Shown here piece after piece: positions 49,784 to 50,207 of a stretch of 50,207 nucleotides of DNA. The translations under genes were made by a program, and so were the position numbers. Source of the stretch: Lachnospiraceae bacterium. GTDB taxonomy: Bacteria; Bacillota; Clostridia; Lachnospirales; Lachnospiraceae. The stretch's first letter is position 1, and each line of letters begins with the position of its first letter. The notes below the pieces were generated by a model. It made no database searches. It was not told the origin of the DNA and worked only from the letters and a program-made list of their open reading frames with translations. The stretch spans positions 1 through 50,207 of the forward strand of contig JAJPXQ010000091.1 in the NCBI GenBank assembly GCA_021205385.1, read 5' to 3'.

Positions 49784-50207
49784 TCAGCTCAGCATATGAT
49801 ACTCCCGATAGAGATCCTGGCGTATGTCAGGATCTCTTACTGCGCGGTGGAGGTCATCCATACGCCCATCCTGCAGGAGAGAACCTGTCAGCCGTGCAAA
49901 GAGGTCTTCCCCGACGGCTCTTCCCCGATTCATGCCTTGATTCATGCCCTCTGAGATGCCACGCTCCATACCCTCGGAAATGCCGCGTTCTATCGCTTCC
50001 TGTCTCATATCATCTAATGCCTTGCACATATTAAAAGTCTCCTTTCCGTCTTCTTCCTGGTCTTCTATGTATTGCTGCAGTGCATCGTCACGCAGCAGTA
50101 CTGCTATCATCCTGCCTGTTTCCTGATCAAGTCTCTTATATGCAGGTTCTTCCTGCACTTCCTGATAGAGTGCAGCTCTGTTCTGATCTTTCTGCAGAAG
50201 TCTGAGA
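49784..50207 (-). CDS. Rpn/PD-(D/E)XK transposase-like nuclease, C-terminal part (cut by window end)
   Basis: At least 140 codons, open to the edge of the window with no stop, so the N-terminus lies beyond position 50207. The visible part is the variable tail of the Rpn-family nuclease group: YKRLDQETGRMIAVLLRDD followed by ERGISEGMERGISEGMNQGM, a repeated EGMxRG linker common in these proteins. The nuclease core would be upstream and is not visible. Convergent with clpB, 11 bp apart. Confidence 0.65.
   Translation of the reverse strand, partial: LRLLQKDQNRAALYQEVQEEPAYKRLDQETGRMIAVLLRDDALQQYIEDQEEDGKETFNMCKALDDMRQEAIERGISEGMERGISEGMNQGMNRGRAVGEDLFARLTGSLLQDGRMDDLHRAVRDPDIRQDLYREYHMLS

Overview
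The window looks like a chromosomal segment of a Gram-positive, low-oxygen Firmicute of the Lachnospiraceae/Clostridia type. The reasons are the housekeeping gene set and order, strong AGGAGG ribosome binding sites, sigma-A type promoters, a stand-alone Spo0A-type DNA-binding domain, a SleB-like hydrolase, a yybP-ykoY riboswitch and a CIRCE-like site ahead of clpB. This is inferred from protein families; no search was run. Most genes lie on the + strand.

Layout. 1-16.7 kb is core: dnaE, pfkA and an RNA 2'-O-methyltransferase; an SH3/SleB cell-wall hydrolase; purF-purB with a PF06541-type membrane protein; then a tightly overlapping string of a heterodimeric ABC exporter pair, a HAD phosphatase, an EamA transporter and hemW. 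16.7-25.3 kb is accessory. A DUF4143 ATPase sits between two 46-bp palindromic repeats. It is followed by a MoxR/VWA operon whose moxR is broken by an internal deletion. Then comes a 4.2-kb block on the minus strand (DUF2442, DUF4160, and a one-chain restriction-modification enzyme) bracketed by a repeat of about 165-185 bp that carries a hairpin and a 29-codon CPNCG microORF.

25.28-33.40 kb is an integrated element, 8100 bp from att core to att core. It went into the 3' end of the second microORF without destroying its stop codon. It has a tyrosine integrase, an excisionase-like protein, phage-type replication proteins, a terminase-small-like HTH protein, a YafQ-type toxin-antitoxin pair and a ribbon-helix-helix regulator with three operator palindromes. 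It has no capsid, tail, portal or conjugation genes, so it resembles a phage satellite or a stripped prophage.

33.4-50.2 kb returns to core and metabolic genes. A Mn-type riboswitch precedes a GDT1-family transporter, followed by a polysaccharide deacetylase and a second DUF4143 ATPase. Next is a 5-oxoproline utilisation operon: NRAMP-type transporter, pxpB, pxpC, a biotin carrier, biotin carboxylase and pxpA. After a third DUF4143 ATPase come argS, a CPBP protease, a Spo0A_C-only protein, clpB, and the edge of an Rpn-type gene cut by the window end.

Most worth a second look: the nested repeat/microORF/att arrangement, the satellite-like element with its operator cluster and recurrent GGGAGCAGGAC motif, the broken moxR, and biotin carboxylase subunits embedded in a pxpABC operon. 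No rRNA, tRNA or CRISPR array was seen.
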